Below are positions 12,561-25,079 of a stretch of 64,000 nt of DNA, piece by piece. Numbering within the stretch: the first letter of the stretch is position 1; the number at the start of each line of letters is the position of its first letter. Below the pieces are notes generated by a model. That model worked only from the letters and a program-made list of their open reading frames with translations, had not been told where the DNA came from and searched no databases. A program made the position numbers and the translations under genes. The DNA is from Plasmodium coatneyi (lineage: Eukaryota; Apicomplexa; Aconoidasida; Haemosporida; Plasmodiidae). The stretch is from positions 1,054,001-1,118,000 of the forward strand of contig NC_033564.1 of NCBI RefSeq assembly GCF_001680005.1, written 5' to 3'.

Positions 12561-12660
12561 GTTCTAACGTGGACGAAGGGTCTACGGAAGGAAAGAAAGA
12601 AAAGAAAAAAAAGAAAGAATATAAAAGAGGGAAAAAAAAAAAAAAAAGAAAGGATGGTTC

Positions 12661-12800
12661 TAGGTTTGATGTTGAGCGAAGGTGGGTTCCGGGTTAAGGT
12701 AAAGAGGGTTCAGGGTATAAGAAATCGGATTTCGGGTTTAAGGTGTAGGGTGTAGGAATAGGGTTCAGGCTGTAGGAGTATGGTTCAAGTTGTAAGAATA
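12661..12800. repeat. Degenerate interstitial telomere-like repeats
   Basis: Perfect GGGTTYA heptamers occur at 12706-12712 (GGGTTCA), 12734-12740 (GGGTTTA) and 12761-12767 (GGGTTCA), within decayed relatives such as GGGTTCC, GGGTTAA, TAGGTTT and TGGTTCA. GGGTTYA is the Plasmodium telomere unit. Interstitial copies near SICAvar and kir genes are a known trait of P. knowlesi. Confidence 0.75.
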
Positions 12801-12840
12801 AGGTTTTTTTCTCTGTTATGGAAGAAGAATATAGTCTGCT

Positions 12841-13450
12841 ACTGAGCTTCTTAGGGGGAGAAAGGAGAATAATGGTGAGGAGTAAAGGAAGGAATAAGAA
12901 GGAATAAGAAGGAGTAAGAAAGGATAAGGAAAGAGGGAAGGACGAATGAGGAATAAGGAAAGGAAAGCGAGGGGTCTTAGGAGGTAGGAAGGAGAGGGGT
13001 GGATGTTAAATTTCGCATTTAGTGTTAGAAGGAAAGGTCGCAGGAGGAAGGGGTCTAAGGAAGGAAGGAAAGGAAGGGGGTCTAAGGAGGAAAAAGGAAA
13101 AAAAGGGAAGGAAAGGAAAGGAGGGTGTAAGGAAGGGGTCTTAGGAGGAAAGAAAGGAAAGTTGGGTCTAAGAAAGGAGAAGGAAAGGATGGGTCTGAGG
13201 GAGGAGGAAGGATAGAGGTTCTAAGGAGGGAAGGAAGAAGGGGTATAAGGAGAAAGGAAGGGAAAGAAGGAAAGGAGGAAAGAAGGAAAGGAGGAAAGAA
13301 GGAAAGGAGGAAAGAAGGAAAGGAGGAAAGAAGGAAAGGAGGAAAGAAGGAAAGAAGGAATAAGAAGAAAAGAAGGAAAAAAATTAATGAAATATGAAGA
13401 AAAGAAATAAAAAAAAAAATAAAGGAAGGGGTAAATGAAGGAAGAATGGC
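12841..13450. repeat. Polypurine tract with a 16-base tandem unit
   Basis: The + strand is almost entirely A and G for about 600 bases. From about 13,262 to 13,355 it resolves into five to six copies of a 16-base GAAAGAAGGAAAGGAG unit. Long mirror-like polypurine/polypyrimidine DNA of this kind can form triplex structures. It lies just downstream of the 3' end of the next - strand PIR gene. Confidence 0.85.
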
Positions 13451-13576
13451 CATTTTTGCTTCTTTCCTTTACACACGGTATATAAATTGTACGCTGTCAC
13501 TTATGCGTCCCCCCTCCTGAGGAAGGGAGGCACACACTCATTCAACATTCCAAATGAGTGTTACATTACAATGGTG

Positions 13577-15011
13577 TTACATCCGACTGTAACCTACATT
13601 CGTTCTTTGGTGATGACGCGGTGTATTATTATTATTTGAATTTGTTCCTGTGCTTGGTCCTGTTCCTGCTTCTGCTCTTGTTCCTCTTTTGGGTGATCTA
13701 TCATATATGGTAGACATTTCTGTGGAACCTACTATGGTTGAATCTGTTGTGGAAGCATCGTCCGTTAATGTGTCGAATTCATTCCTGATGGTGGATCTTC
13801 TTCTTCTATTACTTCTTCTGTTGCTCCTTCCATTTCCAGAAGTGTGGTTACCAAACAAAGAAGACCATGGTTTATACTAAAGGGAAGGAATGTGTTAAAA
13901 AGGAAAGGGTTAAAAGGAGTGAAGGAAAGGGTCTAAGGAAGTTGAGTATTAATAATATGGTTAAATATTTCAATTTTTTTATTTTTAAAATTTTGAAATT
14001 TGGAAATTTTAGGATGCTTACTTTGTATAATAAGAAAGGGGCGCCTATGGTTGTTAAGGTGCCAAAGATAGAAGAGATGGAAGAGGTGGTGGTGGCAGAA
14101 CGAACGGCTTGGTCTTTTGCTAAGGATGCTGCTGTAGCTTCAGATTCTTTTGTTTGCTTCGCAGATTTTAAGTCACATGTCAGTTTTGGCAGTTTCGCCG
14201 CCTTACAATATACTTTGTACTTGTCTTTAAAATCGTCACAGTAATCCTTATTATTAGTGTCTATAGTTGCGCAATATTGGTGCAATTTTTCACATGCATG
14301 AGTAACTTTTTGGCGGTAAGTTGACCATTGGCCATTACAATCGGGATCAATACTCTGGAAGTCCTTTTCTATGCTATTATAGTCGTAGGAATAGTCGAAT
14401 ATGGTTTTCATTTGGGGGAGAAGTGTTTCCTTAATATCGGTGTATTGAAATCTACATTCGTCATCAGTATTACCTCCCGTCAGCGTTTGGTAAATTGCAC
14501 TCAGCAGGTTTAACAAGGTTCTACCATTTAATTTGTCCCCATATTTATCCCCCAACCAATAATAAAAAAATTCACAGGGTTCATTATCCTTGGGCTGCGA
14601 TGACGTTTTCCTCTCTTGTTTCATCTTGCATGCTTTACAATAAGCATGCGCGATTGTATCAGAGTCGTTAATAATGTTTGTACACCCTTCGAATTTACTT
14701 TCTAATGGAGACCTTAACTGTTGGGGGTTGAGATTCTTGCCGTTACAGTTGTTCATAGTACCACCCTCATTATTGAAGGCCTCATAGTACTTGCTATATG
14801 AAGTTAAACTCTTTAAAAATCCATCCTGTACGTACGGAATTGAGCAGAAGGAAGAGTGTAGAATATATATATATGTACATATATAGACATATATATGTAT
14901 ATGTATGTATATATGTACGTATATATGTGGACACATATTATTCAAATGGCCCCCCTTTCCCCCCATCCTTTGCAAGGAAGGAAGTAATCTTTTCATTACC
15001 TGATCTGCCAT
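13577..15011 (-). CDS. pir: PIR/KIR family variant antigen, intact three-exon gene
   Basis: Exons read leftward: 15011-15000 (MADQ), 14825-14022 and 13876-13577, all phase 0, giving 371 residues. Exon 2 opens DGFLKSLTSYSKYYEAF followed by a Cys-containing segment, then CEFFYYWLGDKYGDKL, the family cysteines (one pair within YCDDFKDKYKVYC) and a hydrophobic stretch ending GAPFLLYK at the GTAAGC donor. Exon 3 is the tail, starting YKPWSSLFGN, with Arg-rich and Thr/Ser-rich segments and a TNSNNNN run, ending at TAA 13577-13579. There is no defect. The first intron carries TA-rich microsatellite DNA (about 14,860-14,930). Expected role: exported surface or host-cell protein of the blood stage. 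The LPS motif has become LTS. Confidence 0.88.
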
Positions 15012-16112
15012 TTTTTTACACGAACTCTTGTTTATATTCTTCCTTAAGAATTGTTCACACAATTATGTAATAGAGAAGTATATGGGAAGTGTATGTATGT
15101 ATGTATGCAAAAAATTTTTGTTTTGCTTTATTTCTGTTTGTTTGTTATTGTTTGTTCTATGATAATTGTATGTGTATGATTGGTAGGTGTGTGGAATGTT
15201 GAAATTTTTTATTCTTTCTTAAGAATATATGTACCTTAATTTTCAAGTAATGATAACATATTACTTACATGTACATTGTACATTTTACACATTGTAGATT
15301 TTACATTGGAGCATGCATGTTATTGTACATTGGAGCATTGTATTATTTATTATTAATATTATTTATATCACGTTCCCCTCTTTTTATTGCGTGTATATAT
15401 ATAGGGAAAGTCGGCGGAATTTTGCTTCTTTGAGCAGAAAAAAAATTTTGCGCAAAAAAATTTTTAGTGCATGCATTCTTAACATATATTTTATTCCTAT
15501 TTAAGAATATTATGAGGAGGGGGAGCTGTTGACATACATACAATACAGTATGGATTATATATATATATATAGAGAGAGCATACATTCCTTTCCTCCCCTC
15601 CCCCATCCTTTTTCGAATGTGCGTACATTTATCTATTCAATATTTAATAAGGAAAGTACATTTATAAAATAAATAAAAAAAAAAAACATGTAGTGCGAAA
15701 AATTGAGTTAACTGTTCTTGAAAGGAAAAATATATTCACGCACATCCCTTATAATTATACTTTCCTTGTAGCGTATACGCCCAACCACCCTTCTCCCTCT
15801 CACACTCATGGTTGCTTAGTAGTAATAATGTGTTCGTTCCCGTTCCTTTTTTTTTTTCTTTCTTCTTCCTTCATGCAGAGAATTATTCATATAAACAAAT
15901 TAAAGGAAAGATAAAAAATTCAATAGAAAGAGAGAAATAATAATGTAGGGGCGAAAATAAAAAAATTAAGCAAAATAGGTAGGAGAAGGTCATTCTGTTC
16001 TTCAAACAGTACATATAAACTGTACACAAACTGTGTGCATGGTGGTCATTTATAATTTTTTGAGGAGGGGAAGACATTACGTACACTATTAGTAAGAAAT
16101 GAAGGGGACATG
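15012..16112. other. Intergenic region between two leftward PIR genes
   Basis: It contains the 5' region of the PIR gene to the left and the 3' flank of the PIR gene to the right. Visible features are TTTTGCGCAAAAAAATTTTT-like short inverted repeats (about 15,436-15,465), a TA/GA microsatellite (15,556-15,578) and T runs (about 15,848-15,860). No gene is seen. Confidence 0.45.
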
Positions 16113-18040
16113 TTACATACGATGATAAGCTACATTTTTCTTCTGTCGTGCATTATTATTCTCTGCTCCTCTGGGTAGTGGTCTCCTACTGTATATAGTA
16201 GATTCATCCATAGAACCTGTTGTAGAAGTATCTGTCGTATATAATGTTGAGGTCTCCTCTGTGAACGTGTCAAAGTGATGTTTAGTGGATCTTCTGTTTC
16301 TTGTGCTGCTGTTTCTTCCAAAAGTGTTTCCAAAGGAGTTTTTTATCCAGGGGGGTAGAAGATTATACTAAAAAAGAGATGAGGGAAGGGATGTTAGGTG
16401 GGAGAAGGAAAAAAAAGGTTTCAGGGGTGGAAATATGTATTATATATATATGTGTATGCCTACATGTAGTTATATATATACATGTATATATATGGACATA
16501 TGCCTATATATATATATATATATATATTCCTATTATAATGTCTATTACTTTATATAAAGCATAACCAATAACAGGTAATCCTACTGCTGTGGCCAATGTA
16601 CCCGATATGGCAGCGGCGACGGTGTTTCTTGGACAATCTGGTGTATATTTTAAAGAACATTTCAATTGTAGTAACTCCTGAAGACTATGCTTAGTAGCTA
16701 TTTGCTTAAAGTGTGTACAATATGTATCATTACTCTTATCTTTACAGATCATATTCATATAACTATAGGCTGGAAAAACGTCTTCCAGATAATAGTGATA
16801 TTCATGAGTACAGGAAGAATCATGGTTCCTAGATCTTCCTGCATATTCTGCTATAGTTGTATAGTCCTGAGAGTACTTATATACTTTCTCTATTGCAGTG
16901 AAAATACCATAGGCAATATTATGGTATTTATTATTGCAATTAAGTTCATTCCCTAACTGTTCCAATTTCTGGTAGGTCGTATTCATGGCATTTGGAAATT
17001 GATCGGTACTCCCTAATATGCTGCTTACTGTAGTTCCCAGCCAATAATACAGAAAATTACAACGTTCACCCTCCGATATAATGTTCTTCCCTACATTACG
17101 TGCATCACACCAGGCTCCTATGATAGCTCCAGTATGATCTTCAGGGCTCTTCAGATTCCCTAACGTACTTTGCAAGGCACTTTGTACATTACCGACTTTC
17201 CCTTTATCAGTACACTTACCTGTACAACCATCGAATTCAGCATATATTTGTTCTGAGGGTAATTGCTTTAAACATTCTTCCTATAAATATAATGAGTAAA
17301 GAATAAAATATATGGGTGTACATTTTTATATGTGTTTCCTACATTTTCTCTGCAATACGCATAAAGTACGACATACTATTTATTCATTCTGAACAAGGGA
17401 AATGAACTTCTCGTACCGGCTGTCCCTGTGGTAATAGGAATGTAGGTTTCGGTAGCTTCACTACTCCATACATTAGGGCGTACAGTTCCTGGGGACTCTT
17501 ATTCCAATGTCCCTTCTTAATTTCCTCACATTCTGCTCCCCCCTTCTTCTGGTTACAAAGATCTTCCACGATTCCATATATTTTCCCAATTTCACCCAAA
17601 TACTTTTTATATCTTTCACAACTAACGTTACTTGAACTTCCCCGCCCGTCAAATGCTCCTTCCAGTTTGAAACTACTTCCTCCCAGATGGTTCATTTTAG
17701 CAAATAACTCTTTTCCGACTTTTTCTTTCTCTATTTTACATCCATGCAAAGTAAAGTGTTCCTTTAATACTTCGGGTAACTTGCTCATGACTGTTGCAAA
17801 TTTACTTTTGTCCTTGATTTTTTCATATACTATGCTTCCCATTAAGTAGTATAGGAGATCACATCTGTCGTGTTGATTAAGTTCCTTGCCAGGAATGTCG
17901 AATACACAACAGCAGGCCTGTGAAATATTATCCACAAAATATTCATCCTGATGTGTCGACGGTAACTTTCCCTTCAGATTAGGCCTATAACTTTCAATTG
18001 CATGCTGCGGCCTACTACAATAAAGCCCTTTTCCTGTCAT
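16113..18040 (-). CDS. pir: PIR/KIR family antigen with two tandem ectodomain exons; 5' end degraded or atypical
   Basis: Three exons can be joined leftward in phase 0: 18040-17417, 17280-16549 and 16367-16113, about 536 residues. The middle exon is a standard PIR ectodomain (EECLKQLPSEQIYAEF, CNFLYYWLG, membrane segment to GYALYK). The last exon is the tail (YNLLPPWIKN, Thr/Ser-rich, ends at TAA). The exon before them is a second, divergent PIR ectodomain: CDLLYYLMGSIVYEKI in place of YYWLG, similar cysteine spacing, and an end at CCG|GTACGA that matches the phase of the next exon. It begins at ATG 18038-18040, but the expected LPSxxxY segment is missing in frame. About 70 bases upstream, another frame reads IPSGIY followed by stops. 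Either this gene starts internally or its true 5' end has decayed. Two-domain members are known in this family. Confidence 0.72.
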
Positions 18041-20269
18041 GATCTATCTGTATATTTCTTAATAAGGAACTAATCAAAATTAAATTCTATTAGTATATTC
18101 CGGAAGGTATATTTATGCATTCCTACTTTTACAGTGGTGTAGGGTGGAATGTTATATATCCATACATATATGTTATATATATAAGTACATATATACATAT
18201 GTATATATATATATAACATATATGTATACGTATATATGTATATGTATGTATGTTTTGTATGTATGCTACTTTTTAATGTAGGAAAGGTAGTAATCCCTTT
18301 TAGGTGGTTTCCTTTAAGTGGTTTCCTTCTTCTTTTATTATTATTACCCTTTATGCTTGCTGCATATGTAATGAAGTTCATGGATGAATTCTTCATTATT
18401 GAACTGTGTACATCATTGTTTGATGTTTTATATTATTATTCGCACCTTCCCAAACTGCTCTACTCAGAGGAATGTAATTTCTTCCTCTAAGCTGAAAATT
18501 TAGTATACACTCTTAATTCATGTTTTATGGTTATTCTAAAGGGGAGTGTTAATTGAAAAAAATTGTTTAAAGTTTTTTACACATCGCCAACTTATATATA
18601 GGAAATGTACCCTCCCTTTTCCTTCTTTCATATATTAACAAGCATTTATATGCAGCTGGGAGAATGTACATTTATAAAATAAATGTAAAATAATACAATA
18701 CAAAGAATTATATATTCATTATACACAAAAAAAAAAAAAAAAAAAGAACAGAAATATATGTACACATATACATTCCTATAATAACATGTAGCATTCCCTG
18801 CAGTATACACCCTTTTCCTTCCCTCCCCCTTGCTTCTCCTTCCATTGTTTATAATCATTCAAAAATAATGATTCCCTTTCTTTCTTTTTCTTTTTTTTTC
18901 TTTTCTTTTATTGTGTTCTCACATATATATACATATGTACTACTACTATTTCCTTTCTTTTTTTTTTTTTTTTTTTTTCTTTTTTCCTTAAACCTTCCTT
19001 TTTTTGGCTATCTATATTATAAAGAAGTCAACGATATAATATATATTATATATCACCTGAGTTATACACTCCTCTTTCCTTCTTTTTAAAGCATATTATA
19101 TTTCTATATACTAATGTGCGTACTCCTTTTTTTTCTTTCTTCCCTTTCCTCAAAAAATTTTAGAAGGTTGATTTCAGCTTTTCCTCCTGCGCATAGGTAC
19201 CACTTTATTATATATACATGATTATATATGTATGTATCATAGTCGTCATTTATTCAATCACTTATTCAGTCATGAATTATATACATTTATTCAGCAACTA
19301 TTTTTTTTTTTTTCATTTATTTATTTTTTTGTAATATATATTGATATGAAGGAATAAATGCATGGAATGAATATATATATTTTACAACACTTGTGTATGC
19401 GCATGCTCCCGCCCCCCCACACACTGTACAATACTGTACAATATATATACACATTCATTATTTCGGTATGTACCACCGTGTTTATATCCACAATTTTCAC
19501 AATTTGCACAATTCCATCCTCCCACATACATATATATGTGAGAATCATTATATAATCATCATCCTTTCCAACATATATATTTATAGAAAAGAAGTGGATG
19601 TTGTTTCCTATGTGCTTCCCCCTCCATTTTTTGATTCAAGGAGCATTCAGGGAGCATGATATGCTCCATCACATACACTACTTATTCTTTTAATTCAGGA
19701 AAAAGGAATTTAAGTTATTATGGGAAGCGTGTACTCATGTGTATGGAATGCAAATATAGAAATGTTATTTGACACCATTCCTGGTAACTACCAATATATA
19801 TATTTATATAGAAGAATATAATAGGTATGTTATTAATAACAAAGCTACGTTCCATCACGCTTACCATTACAGTGTGTATTCATATATGAAGGAGAGTGGC
19901 TGGGGAGGGGGAAAGAAATTTTCCCATTTTCATTTCTCCATTTCCATTTTCATTCCTACTTTTTGCAAAGAGAATGGGTTAAATTATGGAGGAAGCACGT
20001 ACACAAATGTGTGTGTAAAGAATTTTTCCCTGTCCACATTTCATAATTCCTTTATGGTAATGCAGTTCTCACATTACACGCTAGCTACTTATAATTAATG
20101 TGAAGGATGCATTATCCACTACACTCACCTTCTTGAGGGAGAGAGACATTGCATATGTTATTCATAATTAATGGTGGGTATATTACATACGTTATTCATA
20201 ATTAATGGAAAGGGAAGGGGAAGGACATTACATATGTTACTTATAATTAAAGGAAGGTTGGGCCACTTT
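18041..20269. other. Intergenic region with a relict PIR 5' segment
   Basis: About 18,080-18,110 on the - strand reads IPSGIY then two stops. This looks like a broken remnant of the LPSxxxY start of the neighbouring PIR ectodomain. TA-rich microsatellites lie at 18,160-18,250. Farther on are poly-A/poly-T runs (18,726-18,745; 18,959-18,980; 19,305-19,330) and pyrimidine-rich DNA. I see no other gene. Confidence 0.45.
20150..20255. repeat. Three-copy tandem repeat behind a PIR gene
   Basis: Blocks of the form ATTACATA(T/C)GTTATTCATAATTAATGG recur three times, spaced about 35-50 bases apart and separated by purine-rich linkers. The array sits directly downstream of the stop codon of the leftward PIR gene, so it probably forms part of its 3' UTR. 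Confidence 0.65.
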
Positions 20270-21657
20270 TTATGTAGGATGATAATGTATTTTATTTCTA
20301 TTTCCTTGTCGTGCATTATTATTTCTTGCTCTGCGTTGTCCATTATTGCTTCTTCTAGGTGGTGGTGACCTATCATATATGGTAGATTCGTCTGTGGAAT
20401 ATGTTGTGGAGGTGTTGTCGTCGTCTTCTGTGAGTGTATCAAAGTTGCGTTTGACGGATCTCCCTTTTCTGGTCCTGCCTCCAAATTTGTTATGAATCCA
20501 AGAGGGTAAACGGTTATACTGAATGAAGGATCGTGGAAAGAAAGGGAAGGGTGGAAGGAATATGTATTATATACATATATATAAATGTATATGTTATATA
20601 TACAATACATATATACATGTCTATATATGTAGGTATATATATAGGTATATGCGTGTATGTTACATCTTAGTTATATTATGTTCTTATATTTTTGTAAATT
20701 GTAATTGTACTTACCTTATATAGAAGGAAGGTGATTGTTGGTAGTCCGAATAGTGCAGCTGCGCTGGAGACAACAGTAGGGACAGCACTACTCCCATGGG
20801 AAGAGGTTTCCCCCCCTTCTGCTGATGTGGTGGTGGGTAATGGACCCCGTCCGGGAACATGTCCCTCCTGCGCAACTGAACCTGCTGCAACTTCAAGTAC
20901 TTCAGACCCTTTGTCAAGTATTGATGGACAGTGTTGTTGCAGTAATTTCTCTGGATCATGTTTTTTCTCACCACCAGTTCTGTCCCTCGTAAATGTCCCA
21001 CAAACTTTATTAGCGAAAGTGCCAGTTTCACTGTCCCCTTCTGTATTTGTGCACAAGGCAGTGTAAGCTGTAGCAGCGATATTTAGGTATGTTTTATATG
21101 CTGTACAATATGTAGCATTTTGTTCCTGCTGCGATAATTTATTGTTTATTGTTGTGTAGTCTAGCGAATAGTCAGATATTGTTCTTGCATTAGAAAAGAG
21201 GTCTTTACTGATGTCATAGTGTTGGTTTATAATGGTACATCCATCCTTTCCCCCTCCTCCCCCCTGGGGCTTAATTTTCTTTAATTCATCATAAATGCTT
21301 TTCATAAGGCTTTGAAAGGAGTCAGAGGTGCTTATATTTTGCCCATTTTGCCATATTTTGCTTCCCAACCAATAATAAAAGAAAATGCACTCCTTATTGA
21401 GGTCTGAAAACCGTGTTCCTCCTCGTGAAGATGCATAGCACCATGCTTTTAATATTTTCTCAACTTCTTTTTTAATGCCTGGATGCACAGTTAGTGTGTT
21501 TTTCAATTTACTTTCCGCGTCGTTCGTTTGCATTTGATAGGCGCTACAATTATTTGCGCCATCCTTAAATATTATATACGCTGCTTGGGATGGTAATCCC
21601 AGGGTGTGTAAGTTCTATAAGTGGAATATATATGTACATGTATATATACATATAGCC

Positions 21658-21699
<42 letters not shown>

Positions 21700-21744
21700 T
21701 TGAATGAAGGAAGGCATTCTTAGTACCTCACCACTCATTGTCAT
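20270..21744 (-). CDS. pir: PIR/KIR family variant antigen, intact three-exon gene
   Basis: Exons read leftward: 21744-21727 (MTMSGE; an internal ATG would give MSGE), 21614-20715 and 20518-20270, all phase 0, giving 388 residues. Exon 2 opens NLHTLGLPSQAAYIIF then Cys, followed by CIFFYYWLGSKIW, a GGGGG linker, conserved cysteines, a long Ser/Thr/Gly-rich stalk (about residues 225-275) and a membrane segment ending LPTITFLLYK at GTAAGT. Exon 3 is the tail YNRLPSWIHNKF with Arg- and Asn-rich segments, ending at TAA 20270-20272. The first intron is TA-rich with a long (AT)n run near 21,669-21,696. Expected role as for the other members. No defect seen. Confidence 0.88.
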
Positions 21745-24700
21745 TGTTTATGTGTATGTTTGTGTGGATATATATTTTTTTGTTATGCTTATTTATTATA
21801 TATTCCATGGTAAAATGATTATTTAGGGGTGCCATTATATTATTAATATTTGTTTACACGTCGAAATTATAATATATATAATGAGGAAGCATAATTTTTT
21901 CCCTTTAATATGGAATTTCAATATGTAATATTAATTCATGTTTTATTGGTATTTGGAAGGTGTTCACAAAAATTATTCTCCGATACAGTATAATTTGTTC
22001 ACATAGTATTATTCCCTTCTGTTTTGAAGGTGTGGATATTCATTAATATATATATAGCAGTAAAGAAGGGACATATTTATGGAATATTATTAAATGGGAA
22101 AGATATAATATGTATAAATAATTGTATTCATTATATGTACTAAGGAGGAAGAAATATATATTTGTACACATCCTCCCCCCTTCCCATAATAATAGTAATA
22201 CTTTGCACAACGAACGCCCTCCTTCCTTCTTTCGCAGATTTAAAAGTCAGGTGGTTCAAGGTCTCCAGGGAGGTTAGGAGGCTCCCTGGGGTTTCATCTT
22301 GCATGTGTATATGTAATCATATACTTGTACCATAGGTGCCATGTATATATTTATTTATTGTAGCATGTAGTAATAAATTATAATATAAAGAATAATGTTT
22401 AAAGTACTTCGCATATATACATTCTTTACTTCCCTCCGGGGGGAATGTTATGAGTAATATGGAAGGAACAGTATGCTATATATATATATAAGGTAAGGGA
22501 GATTAATTGAGCTTATATATGTATAAGTTCGCTACTGTTCCATTGAGGTGAATGTTCCATTGTGTTGAGTGTTGATTGTAATATTGATGATATTATAATT
22601 ATATATAAGTGTAAAATTCCCTTTGGAATATATTTTTTTCTAATTTTCTATAAATATGAATATTATTGTCCCATACTATATAAGTGCATAGTGAAAGTAT
22701 TCTGAGTAGCTCATGATAGAAGGAAGGAAAAAATTTAAGTACATTGTTCCCTTCCCTTTTGAATGCTTAGGACAGGATTTATTCCATTTTTATGTTATTT
22801 CATTTGTTCCAAGAACTACTTATCTATTGTTGCTACTTACACATCGCCTGTTAGAATATGCAGGGCCTATTTCGTACTAATGGGAGGTATACGCACACGC
22901 ACAAACTTCCCATTCACAGGGAAATATGGTGGCATTCACTTCCCCCCCTTTTATTAGTGTCCTTGTAACCATACGATATATGTGTGTATATGTTGCACAT
23001 TCCCACCAACCCTAATGGATGAATGAACACCAAATATGTCCATATTGTACAAGCACCCTAATGAATGAACACCCCAATGGATCATGAACACACCAAAATA
23101 TATGTGCACATATATTGCCATTTCCACCTATCCCAATCAATGAATGTACACCTACCAGAATGAATGAACATTGTTATTTTGCACAATTATTAAGTTTACC
23201 TCTATTCTATATAATGTGTATCCGAATAATGCAGGACAACATCATTCTATCAATGGGGATTTTCCCCTCCCACACATACATATATATGGGATGTTCCCCA
23301 CATGCATATGAAAGGGGTGGCACAGAACTGTTCCATGTTGCATTTGTAGTGCCTGTCTAATTTACATATATATGCAATCCTATCCATCATACTTTCCTTT
23401 CCTTTTCGAAAAGCTATAACAATGATGTCTACATATACATTATAATCATGGTATAATAGTATAAGGGGGTGTTTGGGGGGTACGTGCAGGGGATAGTCGT
23501 ATGATTGGGGGGTAATAGGTCGTATGATTGGTGGGTAATAGGTCGTATGGTTGGGGGGTAGTAGGTTGTATGGTAGGGGGGTAGTAGGAGGGGGTTAAGG
23601 TTAACCATCCTTCCCTTCGAAATTCCTTATCCATTAAAAGGGGTATTTTGTGGTTCCACACGAAGAGTGAATCAAAATATAGAATACAAATAAAAGTACG
23701 GTTCCATAAAAGGTGCGTTAAAAATATGAGTGTAGAATGTACATATAGGGCGTGTGGAATATGCACTATTCATTCTCCTTTCCAGATGGTGACGGAACTC
23801 CTTAAATGGAATATTTACAACACCAGGAATAAAGTACAACGGAATGAATTGTTCCTACTGCGTATCTGACTACTATGTACACCCTACTACTGTTATGTAC
23901 TCATATTTATATATATATACATACATATATATATGTATATATATATATATAAACACTCCTTCTATATGTGCAAATTAATATTTTAAACAAATTAATATTT
24001 TGAACAAATTACACTGCTTTTACACAAATTAATAGTTCACTGAACAAGTGACCACTATATTTTGAACCAAAAGAGACTATTTGAATAAAGTAATATATTC
24101 AGTTCTCGCACACATAGAGTGGGCGAAAAATATTATGAAAAGAAGAAAAAATGAACAGTATCGTATACATGAATATATATATATGTGTAAAAAAATATAA
24201 TCTACATTGAAAATAGGAAGGAATAATAAGGAAAAAAGGAAAAGGATAGCTCAAAATAGTATACATAATATATATGCACATTGAATGTATAAATGAATTA
24301 TTTTGTAACCTATTTATCGAAATATAGAAAAAAAAAAGGGGCAATAGTAGGAATTATTATTTTTAAGTAACTATAAATGAAGAGGTTGTATTATAAAAAA
24401 CACTATTATGAAGATATGTGTGTTCTCTTTCCTCTTTCTTTCTTCTTTCTTTCTTATCAAACATATATGATTCCATACAATGTTCTCTTTTTCCTTTTTT
24501 CTTACATATATTATAGTCCCTCTTTTCTTACATATTATATGCCCCCCCTTCCTTCCTTCTCATGCTTTCTTAGTAGTAATAATGTTTTTGTTCCCCTTTC
24601 TTTTTTTCTTTTTTTTTTCTTTCTTCCTTTTTCTCGGCACGCCCTTCGTTTGGGGAGTATTTTTTTCCCTTCCATGAACATATATATGTAGGGGAAAAAG

Positions 24701-25079
24701 AAAATAAAAGAATAAACAAAACAAAAACAGAAAAAAAAAAACAAAAAAAAAAAGATGGAAAAATAGAAGAAGCAAAAATTACCATTCTTACATAGATAGT
24801 AAGTGAAAGGAAAAAATGTATACACACATACATATATACGTATATATATAACTATATATATATACCGATATATACATACATATATATATACGTATATATA
24901 ACTATATATACATGTATATATGTATACATACATATATTTCGAAAGAAAAGGGGGAAAACAACACACACGCCCCCCCACATATATATATATATTGTAAATG
25001 CATATATAAAAGGGGGGGAAAGAATTTTTGACTCAATTTTATTCAATATATAGAAAAGCGTACATGAACAATAACAACA
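21745..25079. other. Gene-free divergent region between leftward and rightward PIR genes
   Basis: This 3.3-kb stretch separates two PIR genes transcribed away from each other, so it must hold both promoters. I find no supportable coding exon. It contains short CCAATGAATGAACAC-like repeats (about 23,010-23,170), the 23-base G-rich tandem repeat listed separately, TA microsatellites (23,910-23,952; 24,830-24,925), AAATTAATATTTTGAACA repeats (about 23,975-24,060) and T/A runs. A 20-base AT-only or GT-rich word is never far away, which makes accidental short open frames common. Confidence 0.5.
23497..23588. repeat. 23-base G-rich tandem repeat, four copies
   Basis: Four successive units of the pattern TCGTATGATTGGGGGGTAATAGG, with drift toward TTGTATGGTAGGGGGGTAGTAGG. 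Each unit contains a run of up to six G, so the array has G-quadruplex potential on the + strand. Confidence 0.8.

Noticed and set aside
12661..12800. True chromosome end
   Set aside because: Only three perfect heptamers in a decayed context, with genes continuing on both sides.
13250..13370. Regular repeats that could be mistaken for a CRISPR array
   Set aside because: Units are contiguous, with no unique spacers, in a eukaryotic genome.
13000..13453. Open frames on both strands within the polypurine tract
   Set aside because: Translation is pure Lys/Gly/Arg/Glu on one strand and Phe/Ser/Leu/Pro on the other, as expected from A/G-only DNA. There is no gene evidence.
24377..24978. Hydrophobic open frames (Phe/Leu/Tyr-rich) on both strands
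   Set aside because: They arise from T-rich and TA-repeat DNA. The apparent membrane segments carry no other protein-like composition.
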